Of a stretch of 42,871 nucleotides of DNA, positions 1-7,934 are shown piece after piece; position 1 is the first letter of the stretch, and each line of letters starts with the position of its first letter. The notes below the pieces were generated by a model that worked only from the letters and a program-made list of their open reading frames with translations, had not been told where the DNA came from and searched no databases. The stretch covers positions 1-42,871 of the forward strand of contig JAUSNA010000023.1 in assembly GCA_030645455.1 (NCBI GenBank), in the 5' to 3' direction. This stretch comes from Candidatus Levyibacteriota bacterium. GTDB lineage: Bacteria > Patescibacteriota > Microgenomatia > Levybacterales > GWA1-39-11. A program made the position numbers and the translations under genes.

Positions 1-3000
1 GAGGTTAGAGTACCAACAGATGTCAGACTTGATCCTGTAACTCCTGTTCCAAGTGTTGTTCCATTAAGAACAGAAGTTCCATTGATGTAGTATGCTTTAC
101 CACTTGAAAGGTTGATATCTCCTGTTGATAGAACAGTGCCACTTCCTCCAAGAGGGGAGAGGGTGATATTTCCAGTTGTTGATCCTCCAATAGTGAGAGT
201 TTGGTTAAGAGTAGATTGCAAAGATCCTGCACTGTCCAATACTATGTTTCCGGAAACGGAGGCAATTTGTGTACCTCTAGTTCCGGCTGTATTTAAGAGA
301 GCAAATTTTGCACTAGTTGTAGCTGTTCCCCCATACAAAAAGTCCAATGTGTTGTTGTTAGGAGTAAGAGTTCCAAGAGCTGTATTTAGTGTAAAATTTG
401 AACCCCCAGTACCCGTATTAGAAATTGTTATAGTTCCTGCACCATTTGATATATTAATTCCTGTGCCTGCTGTAAGATTTGCAACTGAGAATCCATTTGC
501 TCCATCGTTACCTATTAAGAGTTGGCCATCAGTTACGGTAGACGTATTTAGTCCGGTTCCTCCCAATGTATTTGAGAGAGTTGAATTGACCGACCATGTT
601 CCTGAAGATAATGAAGGTACACCGGTTGAAGCAGAGAAATTCTGACCTGTTCCTCCGTATTGGCTTCCAATTGCCGTTGCATTCCATGTGCCAGATGTTA
701 CGGTTCCGGTATCGGCTGTGATGGCAAGACCGTTGATTGTTCCAAGTCCTGTAATATTTTGTGAGTTTCCGGTGATTGCCCCCGTGAGAGTTGCTGCTCC
801 AAATTGAAGTACTCCCGAACTTGCTTGGAGAAGGTGATTCCCTGTTCCCTGGAAATCAAGATCCGCTCCTGCACCTGTGGATACAAATCCTGTTGTACCA
901 GTAGCCGTTATATCAGTTCCCTGAATGGTATTTGCAGTAGAGATAGTTCCAAACCCTGAAGCGATTGAACCTGAAGCAAGAGCACCTACGCTGGTCAAGG
1001 ACGATCCCGTGACTCCTGTTCCAAGTGTTGTTCCATTAAGAACAGATGTTCCGTTGATATAGTATGCCTTTCCACTTGCAAGGTTGATATCTCCTGTTGA
1101 GAGTACAGTTCCACTTCCTCCAAGAGGTGAGAGGGTGATATTCCCTGTTGTTGAGCCTCCAAGAGTTAGGGTTTGATTAAGAGTAGTTTGCAAAGATCCT
1201 GCACTGTCCAATACTAAGTTTCCCGATACTGACGCAGTTTGTGTTCCTCTTGCTCCTGCAGTATTTAGAATTGCAAACTTTGCTGAGGAAGTTGAGCTTC
1301 CTCCGACCAAGATATCCAAACTGTTGTTGTTGGGAGTAAGAGTTCCTTCCGCATCGCTCTGAGTCCATTTTGAGGCTCCGCTGCCATTTGAAGAGATTGT
1401 GATTGTGCCTGCACCATTTGTAACTGTTATACCGGCCCCTTGTGTAATTGTAGACAAACTGTACCCGGAGCCATTACCGATTAGTATTTGTCCATTAGTT
1501 GCTGTTGAGTTTGTACCTGTTCCGCCGTTATCAATAGGTAAAATGCCTGTGACCTCGGTTGCTCCTCCTGCTAGGTTTAACGCGGCAGATGACAGAACAC
1601 CTGAACCATTCGATTTAACAATACCCGTTGAGAGACCTCCAAGGGTTATAGTGCCACTAGCTGAAAGATTTGCAATTCCTGTAACGTTGGCTTGTGTGCC
1701 TCCATCAGCAATAGTCAAAAGTGTATTGGTACCATCAGTTAGCAGTAAGTTACCTCCATTAGATATTGATATTGATGGAGAGGCATTCGAGAAAGCCAAG
1801 GGAGTAGCCGATGAAAAGGTCCAATTACCAGATATCGTTTCATTCTGATTATTTCTAGTAATCTCAGAATTTGGGTAGTCAATTGATACATTAATTTCAC
1901 CGAGAGGGGATTCTGATAGTATGAAGTCGGAAGCTAAGAAATCCAGAGTTCCGGATGTCGCGCTGACTGTTGTATCTCCCTCCTCAACAATAATTATCCC
2001 CGATGCTCCTCCTGTGTCTGACGCGCATTCCCACACATTTGTTCCTGTATTAAATTTCAAAACTTCCCCATTCCCGCAGCCTTGCAGAAGAGTTAGTTCA
2101 TTACTTGCTCCTCCAAACTCTAAACCAGAGAAAGAACTTACTGAACCTGTACCATCTTGAGCCGAAAGTAACGCAGCAGATACAATTCCAGAGCTGAGGG
2201 CTAGCCCATCACCTACACCTGTAACTGTTGCTGATGCACTATTTGCAATGGTCACCTTTTTATTAGTTGTATCGGTTGAAAGAGTTATCCCTGTTCCTGC
2301 TAAGAAGGTGAGTGTGTCGGAGGCGCCGCTTGCAGAAAATGAATTAGTGCCGTCGCTAACGGTTTTAAAAGTATTGGTACCTGGGACATTTGCTGAAATC
2401 TTGAGTCCATCTATTGTAACGTTATCTCCTTCTTCAAGCTCAATTTTGCCTGTTTTCCCCTGGAATGAGGTAACTCCTGTGTTAGTTATTGTTATATTTT
2501 GACCGCCTGTGATACTCAATCCATCACCTGCTCTTACTGAGTAGATAATGTTAGGAGCAATAATGTCGCTTGTTACTTCAAGTTTTTCTCCTTGTATATA
2601 CACATCTCCATTTAGAGTTGTTGTGCCGTCAACCTCCAGATCTTGTCGCATATTGACGGCATCATTAAAGAACGTTGGAATATTTACATTAAAAAAGCCT
2701 TTTAGTGCTTTTGTTTTTGCCGCAAGAACCGACGGCAACGAGCTTTGATAGATTTCCTCAGTCTTATCATTTTCCATAACAGCAAAAGCACTTCCAAGAA
2801 CAAATAATACAAACATGGCCGCAAATCCGATTTTTGTCGCTTTCGGAAAAGCAGCAAAGACATTTACTGTTCTTTTTGTAAGTAGGAGGGGGGTTTTTGG
2901 TAATGAGCTGAATCTATGCGAATTGGTAGCCGGAGAAATTTCATCTACAGGTAAACCGGTATTCGGTCTTGGTAAGTAGGTATTTCTTACGTCGACTCCT

Positions 3001-3413
3001 GTATCCGCCACTGGCGAAACTACTGGTGTACTTGGAGCATCGGCAAGAATTGTGGCTGAGGGGTATATCGGTTCTTCCGTCACGGGAGGGTCTTGAATAA
3101 CTGGTATAGCGGCCTGTTTTTCGTCTACTTGAATAGGTGGAGCAGAATCAAAAGAAGATGAAGGTTTTGCAATCTCTGAATACTGAGCAGGTGTTTCGGA
3201 TTGTAAAACTGGTGGTGTTAAAGCCTGTGTAGATTTCTTTCCTTTTTTTTGATCCGCTATGAAATCATTAATTTGCTGATCTGTATATCTCCGGTGGGCG
3301 CCTGCTGTTCTAGATGGCGTTAGAACGCCACGTTCTTCCCAACGACGTAAAGTCTTTGTGGAGACTTTTAACTTCTTGGCCGCTTCTTGAATGCTTAATA
3401 AATTCTCGGGCAT
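1..3413 (-). CDS. Membrane-tethered MerR-type HTH protein with extracellular fibre repeats (partial, C-terminus outside window)
   Basis: An unbroken frame runs from ATG at 3413 to the window edge, about 1137 codons with no stop, so the C-terminus is missing. Residues 1-58 are a MerR/HTH_17 head (IQEAAKKLKVSTKTLRRW, then ERGVL...RTAGAHRRY). A Pro/Ser/Thr-rich linker runs to about residue 190. One hydrophobic helix (about 192-213, KIGFAAMFVLFVLGSAFAVM) follows. The rest is low-complexity beta repeats rich in Gly, Thr, Ser and Asn. Two copies of a block of the type TLTPNNNxLDxLxGG, xxSAKFAxLNTAG, LDSAGSLQxTLNQTLT lie at about 130-420 and 1050-1370. Inferred topology: HTH in the cytoplasm, fibre outside. 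The same repeat family occurs in the protein at 18870-24845. Head, helix and frame are read directly; a membrane-bound regulator role is inference. It could instead use the HTH fold only as an anchor. Confidence 0.85.
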   Translation of the reverse strand, partial: MPENLLSIQEAAKKLKVSTKTLRRWEERGVLTPSRTAGAHRRYTDQQINDFIADQKKGKKSTQALTPPVLQSETPAQYSEIAKPSSSFDSAPPIQVDEKQAAIPVIQDPPVTEEPIYPSATILADAPSTPVVSPVADTGVDVRNTYLPRPNTGLPVDEISPATNSHRFSSLPKTPLLLTKRTVNVFAAFPKATKIGFAAMFVLFVLGSAFAVMENDKTEEIYQSSLPSVLAAKTKALKGFFNVNIPTFFNDAVNMRQDLEVDGTTTLNGDVYIQGEKLEVTSDIIAPNIIYSVRAGDGLSITGGQNITITNTGVTSFQGKTGKIELEEGDNVTIDGLKISANVPGTNTFKTVSDGTNSFSASGASDTLTFLAGTGITLSTDTTNKKVTIANSASATVTGVGDGLALSSGIVSAALLSAQDGTGSVSSFSGLEFGGASNELTLLQGCGNGEVLKFNTGTNVWECASDTGGASGIIIVEEGDTTVSATSGTLDFLASDFILSESPLGEINVSIDYPNSEITRNNQNETISGNWTFSSATPLAFSNASPSISISNGGNLLLTDGTNTLLTIADGGTQANVTGIANLSASGTITLGGLSTGIVKSNGSGVLSSAALNLAGGATEVTGILPIDNGGTGTNSTATNGQILIGNGSGYSLSTITQGAGITVTNGAGTITISSNGSGASKWTQSDAEGTLTPNNNSLDILVGGSSTSSAKFAILNTAGARGTQTASVSGNLVLDSAGSLQTTLNQTLTLGGSTTGNITLSPLGGSGTVLSTGDINLASGKAYYINGTSVLNGTTLGTGVTGSSLTSVGALASGSIASGFGTISTANTIQGTDITATGTTGFVSTGAGADLDFQGTGNHLLQASSGVLQFGAATLTGAITGNSQNITGLGTINGLAITADTGTVTSGTWNATAIGSQYGGTGQNFSASTGVPSLSSGTWSVNSTLSNTLGGTGLNTSTVTDGQLLIGNDGANGFSVANLTAGTGINISNGAGTITISNTGTGGSNFTLNTALGTLTPNNNTLDFLYGGTATTSAKFALLNTAGTRGTQIASVSGNIVLDSAGSLQSTLNQTLTIGGSTTGNITLSPLGGSGTVLSTGDINLSSGKAYYINGTSVLNGTTLGTGVTGSSLTSVGTLT

Positions 3414-3441
3414 AGGGCAGTTATAAATTCGAAAGTAAAAG

Positions 3442-3553
3442 TTGGACAAATTACTTCAAATGTCCAATTTTGCTGTCTATACTTATTACGGCATATTTTT
3501 TGAACTCTGTCAACATGCAAATAGGGATTAATTTGAGGCTAATTGTCCAATTT
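3442..3553 (-). promoter_or_regulatory. Promoter and candidate operator of the MerR-head fibre gene
   Basis: On minus, TTGACA (3508-3513) and TAATAA (3483-3488) are separated by 19 bp, the long spacer typical of MerR-controlled promoters. An inverted repeat TTGGACA (3442-3448) / TGTCCAA (3461-3467) lies in the leader. A third half-site (3543-3549) lies upstream; on plus both TGTCCAA copies continue as TGTCCAATTTT. No Shine-Dalgarno precedes ATG 3413. Autoregulation by the gene's own HTH head is inference. Confidence 0.5.
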
Positions 3554-4716
3554 TTAGGGACTCACGTGTTTTAGGTGTACATTTTTCACGAAAAAAAACC
3601 AAATGTTTCACGAGGAAAAAGGAGGTTTCTGGGTACTTCGGCATAGCCACAGGTCTACTGGTGTAGCGTGATACAGCTACTTGAAAGTGCCGTCATTTGC
3701 TGTTGTCTATTTGTCACAATAATACTGTTTGCAAATATATCTTGAGTCTTTTACTCAAAGGGAAAAATGTTCTAACAGGAAATTGCTGGTGTATCGGTAT
3801 CTATAGAACTATAGATTCCAAACACAGTAAGGGTTGGTCCTTCAACTTTCCTAGGATGAATATTGTCTTATTTTGTTTCGTTACTAAAATGTTTGGCATC
3901 CGGTAAAGAACCGCAAAGACATTGTGATTGGAGGAGCCGATATTTGGTACTATCTCTGACCGGTAAATTACAAAGATGCAGTTGGTGCTGGGGTATCTAT
4001 CATCGCGAAACTTGGACATTTAGGTTCAAAAAGTTGGTACAGATATAACTTTACACAATTCCAAATTGCATGTTTTATTGCCAATATTTGTAAGATGATC
4101 CTAGGCAACCAACTTACTGAATCGCAGATTGGGAGAGGGCAGAAGCACGCATTTTACTTGCCTATGAAGTTAAATTGAAGTACCAGGTTTTCTGGTCGAT
4201 AGATTACGATATTAAACCCAATGTTTGTCGAGTAGTCATCGAATAAGAGATGCCGATAGTGCCATAAGTATGCCAAGTTAGGTTTCGCATTAATTCAGAT
4301 GTTTGGCAACTCTAAATTAGATGATGGGGTTGTAGACTGACATTTTTAAAGTGTCTATGCCCTTCGAAGAGGCTGTAGTGGGGCGTGTATATGTTTCCGG
4401 CGACCTAATGTGCTAGAAGTGATCTATGTTCAAACTAGGCCTACCTTCGCGTAAATCTTGGAAAGGCCTTTTTAATAATATTTTCATCTTATAGAAAATA
4501 ATGCCTCAGATTTTTCACATCTTATAGAAAATTTTTATTAAAATTGCTTTCATCCCATAATTAAAATTTGGATTCAAAATTGCATACCAAAAGAGAACTG
4601 GTGGTTTACCATAATAATGTTTGTATGATTGGGTTCTTAGGTTTGGTTGACGCCCAATTACTAACACTCTGGGTATTTATTGAAAAAGAAAGCAGGAAGG
4701 TTTTTTAAAATGGATC
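3554..4716. other. Long intergenic region without a convincing gene
   Basis: About 1.16 kb between the MerR-head gene and uppP. Short frames exist on both strands but none has an initiation signal or a recognisable family. The plus frame at 3960-4178 stays open for 72 codons with protein-like composition (contains AKLGHLGSKSWYRYN) but lacks a start and follows an in-frame TGA. It could be the remnant of a decayed gene. I cannot assign it. Confidence 0.4.
4480..4534. repeat. Imperfect short tandem repeat
   Basis: CATCTTATAGAAAAT occurs twice about 30 bp apart, each in a T-rich context, in the AT-rich spacer downstream of uppP. Function unknown. Confidence 0.5.
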
Positions 4717-5493
4717 CTATTTTACAAAAAGCAAATAGTAGATTATGGACAGAACAATTCTGTAGATACCAAATCCAATGAAGTCATTTTTTTGAACATA
4801 TTGGATAAGCCATTTAATAACTACTAAAGCAGTTACAAAAGAGAGAATGATCCCAAGAGCTAGAAACAATCCCTGTTGAGGTGTAAATGAGGGCGCTGTT
4901 TTTACAAGATCAAGTCCGGTTGCGGCTACCATTGTAGGAATAGCAAGTAAGAATGAAAATTCTACTGCTGATTGCCGGTCAAATTTTAGAGCCATTGCTC
5001 CAAAAATGGATGCGGCGGCCCGCGATACCCCCGGAATCATTGATACGGATTGTATCAAACCTACCATTAAGGCATCTTTATAGGTAAAATTGCTCAGACT
5101 CTTTAGTTCTTTTTTGTGATTTGTTTTTTTGAAATAGATCTCGATAATAATAATTAGAATGCCACCTAAGAAAAGGGTCAGTACGGGTACAAAAGTGCTA
5201 TTAAAGAGTGCTTTGATATAGTCAAAAAATAGGAATCCGAGGATTCCGGTAGGAATAAATCCAATGCACGCTTTATAGAGAAGGTCTATGTGACCCATTA
5301 TTTTTTTGAAATACAGTACGCTTACGGCAAGGATCGCCCCCAGCTGGATTGCTACCTCAAAAGTTGTGAGGAATTCGCTGTTTGGAATGCTGAGTATGCG
5401 AGAAGTAAGTATAAGGTGTGCAGTGGATGAGATGGGAAGGAATTCGGTGACTCCTTCCACCGTGGAAAGAACAAAAACGTGATATAGCTCCAT
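4717..5493 (-). CDS. uppP: Undecaprenyl-diphosphatase (UppP/BacA family)
   Basis: A 258-residue polytopic membrane protein of normal family length. UppP dephosphorylates undecaprenyl pyrophosphate to recycle the lipid carrier for peptidoglycan and surface polymers. The first signature is EGVTEFLPISSTAHL, holding the E13-x3-E17 pair, S22/S23 and H26. The second is PGVSR at 154-158, followed by AAAS where many homologues have SGAT. Several hydrophobic helices match the family. ATG 5493 is chosen because the signature starts 12 residues in. No Shine-Dalgarno is visible, and the upstream 30 bp are AT word repeats. It stands alone on minus. Loss of the Ser after PGVSR is a mild deviation; identity is otherwise secure. 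Confidence 0.95.
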   Translation of the reverse strand: MELYHVFVLSTVEGVTEFLPISSTAHLILTSRILSIPNSEFLTTFEVAIQLGAILAVSVLYFKKIMGHIDLLYKACIGFIPTGILGFLFFDYIKALFNSTFVPVLTLFLGGILIIIIEIYFKKTNHKKELKSLSNFTYKDALMVGLIQSVSMIPGVSRAAASIFGAMALKFDRQSAVEFSFLLAIPTMVAATGLDLVKTAPSFTPQQGLFLALGIILSFVTALVVIKWLIQYVQKNDFIGFGIYRIVLSIIYYLLFVK

Positions 5494-5500
5494 ATTTAAA

Positions 5501-5528
5501 GTATTAAGTATTAAGTATCAAGTATCAA
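5501..5528. repeat. AT-rich word repeat (GTATTAAGTATTAAGTATCAAG)
   Basis: Tandem variants of GTATTAA/GTATCAA directly upstream of uppP. The same words recur at 17266-17300 and 17437-17456. Part of a genome-wide style of spacer seen across this window. Confidence 0.6.
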
Positions 5529-6114
5529 GAGGAAAATCAGAGCAATTTTGTTAGGTAGAGAAGGTTTTTTATATGATTTGAATCATTAATGTATACATAT
5601 ATATACCCAATTTTCAGTTCATTAAATAAATTATGTAAAGAAATACTACATGGTATTGACTTGTTTTGATGGGGGTATATACTTATTATGCTCTTAGGTA
5701 GAAGGAAAATGGTTGTGTTTTCCTCTACAAATTCGAAATAGGGCTTGGAGCAGATATTCCGACACCTTGGTGTCGGAACGAGCTCATCCCGTTTAATATT
5801 TCGGGGAATCGCTATTTTCCATTCACTTAGGAGCAAGAATTTATATATATTTATTGCTCTATGGTTCTATTGTTGTATTGTTGAAAAACAATGTAACAAT
5901 TTACAATTCCCTGTTTACTATTCTTACCCGTTTATCAGTTTTATATCCAGCCCCAAATGATAGGTTTTGATCTGCTTATAGCAGGGTAATAAATCCAAAT
6001 CTTTCAAATCCATCATTTTTGGGGTATTATGGTGTATACAAAAGGTGATTACGTGAAAAATGGGGCAATTCGAAGGATTTTTAGCCTCATGGAAACTTAT
6101 AAAATGCTAAGGAA
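5529..6114. other. Intergenic region with a strong palindrome, no convincing gene
   Basis: It holds a near-perfect palindrome at 5757-5778 and AT-rich sequence. A frame at 5537-5836 (minus) is open for 99 codons but starts at TTG with no Shine-Dalgarno and matches no family I know. TATAAA near 6099-6104 may be the -10 of the downstream tRNA gene. Confidence 0.5.
5757..5778. repeat. 22-bp palindrome with CUUG-type cap
   Basis: TTCCGACACC and GGTGTCGGAA are perfect 10-bp complements around TT. As RNA it would form a stem capped by a stable CUUG tetraloop. No U-tract follows on either strand, so a terminator is unlikely. A protein-binding site or dispersed palindromic repeat is possible. Confidence 0.6.
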
Positions 6115-6187
6115 GCCATCTTAACTCAGTTGGTAGAGTAACTCTTTCGTAAAGAGTAAGTCCCGGGTTCGAATCCCGGAGATGGCT
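6115..6187 (+). tRNA. tRNA-Thr (anticodon CGT)
   Basis: Full cloverleaf: acceptor GCCATCT/AGATGGC, D-arm ACTC/GAGT, anticodon stem ACTCT/AGAGT around loop TTCGTAA (anticodon CGU, reads ACG), T-arm CCGGG-TTCGAAT-CCCGG, discriminator T. CCA is not encoded. A second tRNA-Thr (UGU) lies at 10640-10711. Confidence 0.95.
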
Positions 6188-6271
6188 CAAGAATTAGATT
6201 GTCGGTCGTGAGCGCCGCTATGCAACAGATAGTACCCTTGGGGTATTCGATTCTCACCATCGGCTCCAAAT

Positions 6272-6808
6272 ATGGTAAAAAAAATTGCACTCATAGGAAC
6301 CCTTGCGAGCGGGAAGACAACGCTTGTAAATATTCTTGGAAAAAGGAAGGGAGTCGCTGTTGTTCCCGAGGCTGCCAGGATTTACTACGCAGCGCATCCA
6401 GAGCTTTCTCCGGGAAGCCCTGAGGCAACCAAAGGTATTATAGAGCTCTCGCATGAGCTTGAGCAGGAGGCAGTAGGCAGCGGAGCGAGTCTTATCGTAT
6501 GTGATAGGTCGGCGCTTGATGCGATTGCATATTTTCGTGCATTTGGACACCTTCAGCTTGAGAATGAGTATTTCGAAATAATAAAGGGTAGGCTTTCCAC
6601 ATACAATCATCTTTTTTTGCTTGATCCGAAAGACATACCTTTGCAGAATGATGAAATAAGACGCGAATCCAATGAGCTCAGATTGAAAATTCATAAAGCT
6701 TTTGAGGAAGTATTGGCCGAAAGGGAAATTCCTTTTACCAGACTTATTGGAAGCGTAGAGGAGCGTTTGTCACGCATTGATCGGTTACTCGCAGAGTCTT
6801 TCACCTAG
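6272..6808 (+). CDS. NadR/AAA_28-like P-loop nucleotide kinase
   Basis: 178 residues. A Walker A loop near residues 9-17 (GTLASGKTT) follows the first beta strand. A Walker B-like strand ends in LIVCDRSALD near residue 95, and Arg-rich lid sequence (EIRRESNELRLKI) follows. The order fits the NadR-type ribosylnicotinamide kinase/AAA_28 group, which phosphorylates small nucleosides or related substrates in the cytoplasm. The substrate cannot be read from sequence. ATG 6272 gives a complete P-loop fold. The gene follows tRNA-Thr by 84 bp and precedes the promoter of the small-protein cassette. A dNMP-kinase-like role is an alternative. Confidence 0.7.
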   Translation: MVKKIALIGTLASGKTTLVNILGKRKGVAVVPEAARIYYAAHPELSPGSPEATKGIIELSHELEQEAVGSGASLIVCDRSALDAIAYFRAFGHLQLENEYFEIIKGRLSTYNHLFLLDPKDIPLQNDEIRRESNELRLKIHKAFEEVLAEREIPFTRLIGSVEERLSRIDRLLAESFT

Positions 6809-6829
6809 TAATTTTATATCCCGTAGTAT

Positions 6830-6858
6830 TTGATTTTAATCTTTTTTTTTGCTATAAT
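6830..6858 (+). promoter_or_regulatory. Sigma-70 promoter of small-protein cassette I
   Basis: TTGATT (6830-6835), 17-bp spacer, TATAAT (6853-6858). Predicted start is near 6865, about 275 nt upstream of the first gene, which leaves a long structured leader (further pairing: TTGCTT near 6870 with AAGCAA near 6910 around ACCCA/TGGGT). Confidence 0.7.
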
Positions 6859-6930
6859 TTCTCCTGGTTTTGCTTTAAAGGTACCCATTAGCTGGGTTTT
6901 TGGAGAAGCAACAACTAAGTACATTAACAA

Positions 6931-6966
6931 CTTGCAAAAGATATTTTTTTGCAGGTGGCAGCGAGG
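6931..6966. repeat. Cassette I outer inverted repeat, left arm
   Basis: Two blocks, CTTGCAAAAGAT (6931-6942) and TGGCAGCGAGG (6956-6966), are the exact reverse complements of 7885-7896 and 7854-7864 beyond the three genes, in mirrored order. Blocks of 12 and 11 bp, both perfect, make chance unlikely. Confidence 0.75.
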
Positions 6967-7112
6967 ATAGGTAATAGTAACTAGTAATTAGGTATTAGGT
7001 TTTTAAAATTAATTTTTTAAATTTTCTATTCACTAATTACTATTCACTGATTCCTAGACCGGCTGCCATCTGCAAGACAGAAGGGTGGCGTTCCGGTTTT
7101 ACCGGACACGCC
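6949..7112 (+). promoter_or_regulatory. Structured leader of cassette I (long stem plus second hairpin)
   Basis: TTGCAGGTGGCAGC (6949-6962) pairs with GCTGCCATCTGCAA (7062-7075) over 14 positions with one G-U. The 99-nt cap consists of AT words including TAGTAATTAG and its complement. A second hairpin (7087-7112, GGCGTTCCGG/CCGGACACGCC, one bulge) ends 18 nt before the Shine-Dalgarno. The left strand of the long stem overlaps the outer repeat, so two exclusive pairings are possible. Confidence 0.6.
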
Positions 7113-7139
7113 AAAAGCGCATCAATACAAGGGAGAGGT

Positions 7140-7328
7140 ATGTCTAGCTCAAGTTTGAGAATCCTAACAGCCGCAGAAGAGGCGGTACATCATCGAGAGG
7201 AGGCGGACTTTCTCGCCTACCGTTTTTATGACGCTACTTCGGAGAAATCCGCGGCAGATCTTGTGAAGACGGCAAATCACCATCGAACCCGGGCCAAGGA
7301 GTTGGCCCCCAACAGGAAGGAACGGTAA
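7140..7328 (+). CDS. Small charged protein, first gene of cassette I
   Basis: 62 residues, predicted helical, rich in Glu, Ala, Arg and His (ILTAAEEAVHHREEADFLAY), ending in a basic NRKER tail. No family recognised. GGGAGAGG sits 1-2 bp before ATG, close but clearly purine-rich. The stop TAA overlaps the next ATG (TAATG), implying translational coupling. Codon choice is visibly GC-richer than in the flanking chromosome (many GCC, CGC, GGC and CTC codons). No signal peptide. A soluble partner of the membrane protein encoded next is an inference from coupling only. Confidence 0.65.
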   Translation: MSSSSLRILTAAEEAVHHREEADFLAYRFYDATSEKSAADLVKTANHHRTRAKELAPNRKER

Positions 7329-7546
7329 TGTCAGACGTATTGTTGGTTCTTGTACTCCTTTGCGGGGTAGCTGTAGCCGTTCTTGGCTACTTTCAGTTCG
7401 AGCGGAACCGGGGACTCGGCCTCGTCATTTTTGGCGTTGGCCTCATCACCATCCTGATATGCCTCGCGGAGCTGTTCGATCTTCGAACGGCTCCGTCTGA
7501 AGGATTCATGTCGTCCGTAAGCACGGGACATGAAATGAGGGATTAA
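7328..7546 (+). CDS. Small two-helix membrane protein of cassette I
   Basis: 72 residues with two hydrophobic helices (about 3-22, VLLVLVLLCGVAVAVLGYF, and 30-49, LGLVIFGVGLITILICLAEL) joined by a short FERNRG turn, so a hairpin in the inner membrane is likely, followed by a polar tail. The ATG overlaps the preceding stop by one base. AGGAAGG is placed 6-7 bp upstream. No family recognised. Size and hairpin shape resemble small accessory membrane proteins, holins or toxins, but nothing here decides between them. Confidence 0.7.
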   Translation: MSDVLLVLVLLCGVAVAVLGYFQFERNRGLGLVIFGVGLITILICLAELFDLRTAPSEGFMSSVSTGHEMRD

Positions 7547-7606
7547 GACCCCCCATGCTTGTGTCGTGAGCATTCGGCAAAGAATAACCCAAAACAGGGG
7601 GAAGTC

Positions 7607-7840
7607 ATGTTCGCTTGGTTGGTAAAGCCCTTCAGGGTCATTCGGGACTTGAGAGAAATTCTTTCTCCTCCCGAGGAAGTGCATCCTGATTACGACACTA
7701 TTCGACGTTTCGTTTCAGGCAGCCCTACTACCGATGATGATCAAGTCATCTTTCGCCACATCCACAATTGCACGGTGTGCGATCGGATTTGGTGGATGTG
7801 TTGGGGTATAGCCGTGCAAGAGGCTCTCAAACCCTCCTGA
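7607..7840 (+). CDS. Small zf-HC2-like (anti-sigma-type zinc finger) protein of cassette I
   Basis: 77 residues. ATG 7607 is preferred over the upstream ATG at 7559 because AGGGGGAAG lies just before it. Residues 29-60 run YDTIRRFVSGSPTTDDD and end in H51-x3-C55-x2-C58 (HIHNCTVC), the spacing of the putative zinc finger of anti-sigma factors (zf-HC2). A Trp-rich hydrophobic stretch follows (IWWMCWGIAV), too short for a confident membrane helix. Anti-sigma zinc fingers usually sit beside a sigma factor; none is visible here. The fold call is moderate, the function unknown. It uses TGA as stop. Confidence 0.65.
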   Translation: MFAWLVKPFRVIRDLREILSPPEEVHPDYDTIRRFVSGSPTTDDDQVIFRHIHNCTVCDRIWWMCWGIAVQEALKPS

Positions 7841-7853
7841 GGGAGGGAAGTTT

Positions 7854-7896
7854 CCTCGCTGCCAAAACCCCCTGGCTATGATTCATCTTTTGCAAG
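7854..7896. repeat. Cassette I outer inverted repeat, right arm
   Basis: CCTCGCTGCCA (7854-7864) and ATCTTTTGCAAG (7885-7896), exact complements of the left arm at 6956-6966 and 6931-6942. It begins 13 bp after the last stop codon. Confidence 0.75.
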
Positions 7897-7934
7897 CGTC
7901 TTGCCATCCCAACCGGGACGGTAGGACACCAACG

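Noticed and set aside
112-2748. Plus-strand frames opposite the MerR-head fibre gene
   Set aside because: Antisense shadows of a repetitive Gly/Thr/Ser coding strand (Pro/Val-rich translations); the minus frame is continuous through all of them.
3697-4048. Overlapping short frames on both strands in the gap before uppP
   Set aside because: They overlap each other, lack start signals, and have composition of untranslated AT-rich DNA.
5537-5836. 99-codon minus-strand frame
   Set aside because: TTG start, no ribosome site, runs through the 22-bp palindrome, no family resemblance.
6239-6266. A tRNA-3'-end-like tail (TTCGATTCTCACCATCGGCTCCA-type) just upstream of the NadR-like gene
   Set aside because: No matching 5' acceptor, D-arm or anticodon arm could be built around it; the T-stem does not pair. 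At most an attachment-site or tRNA fragment, which I cannot support.
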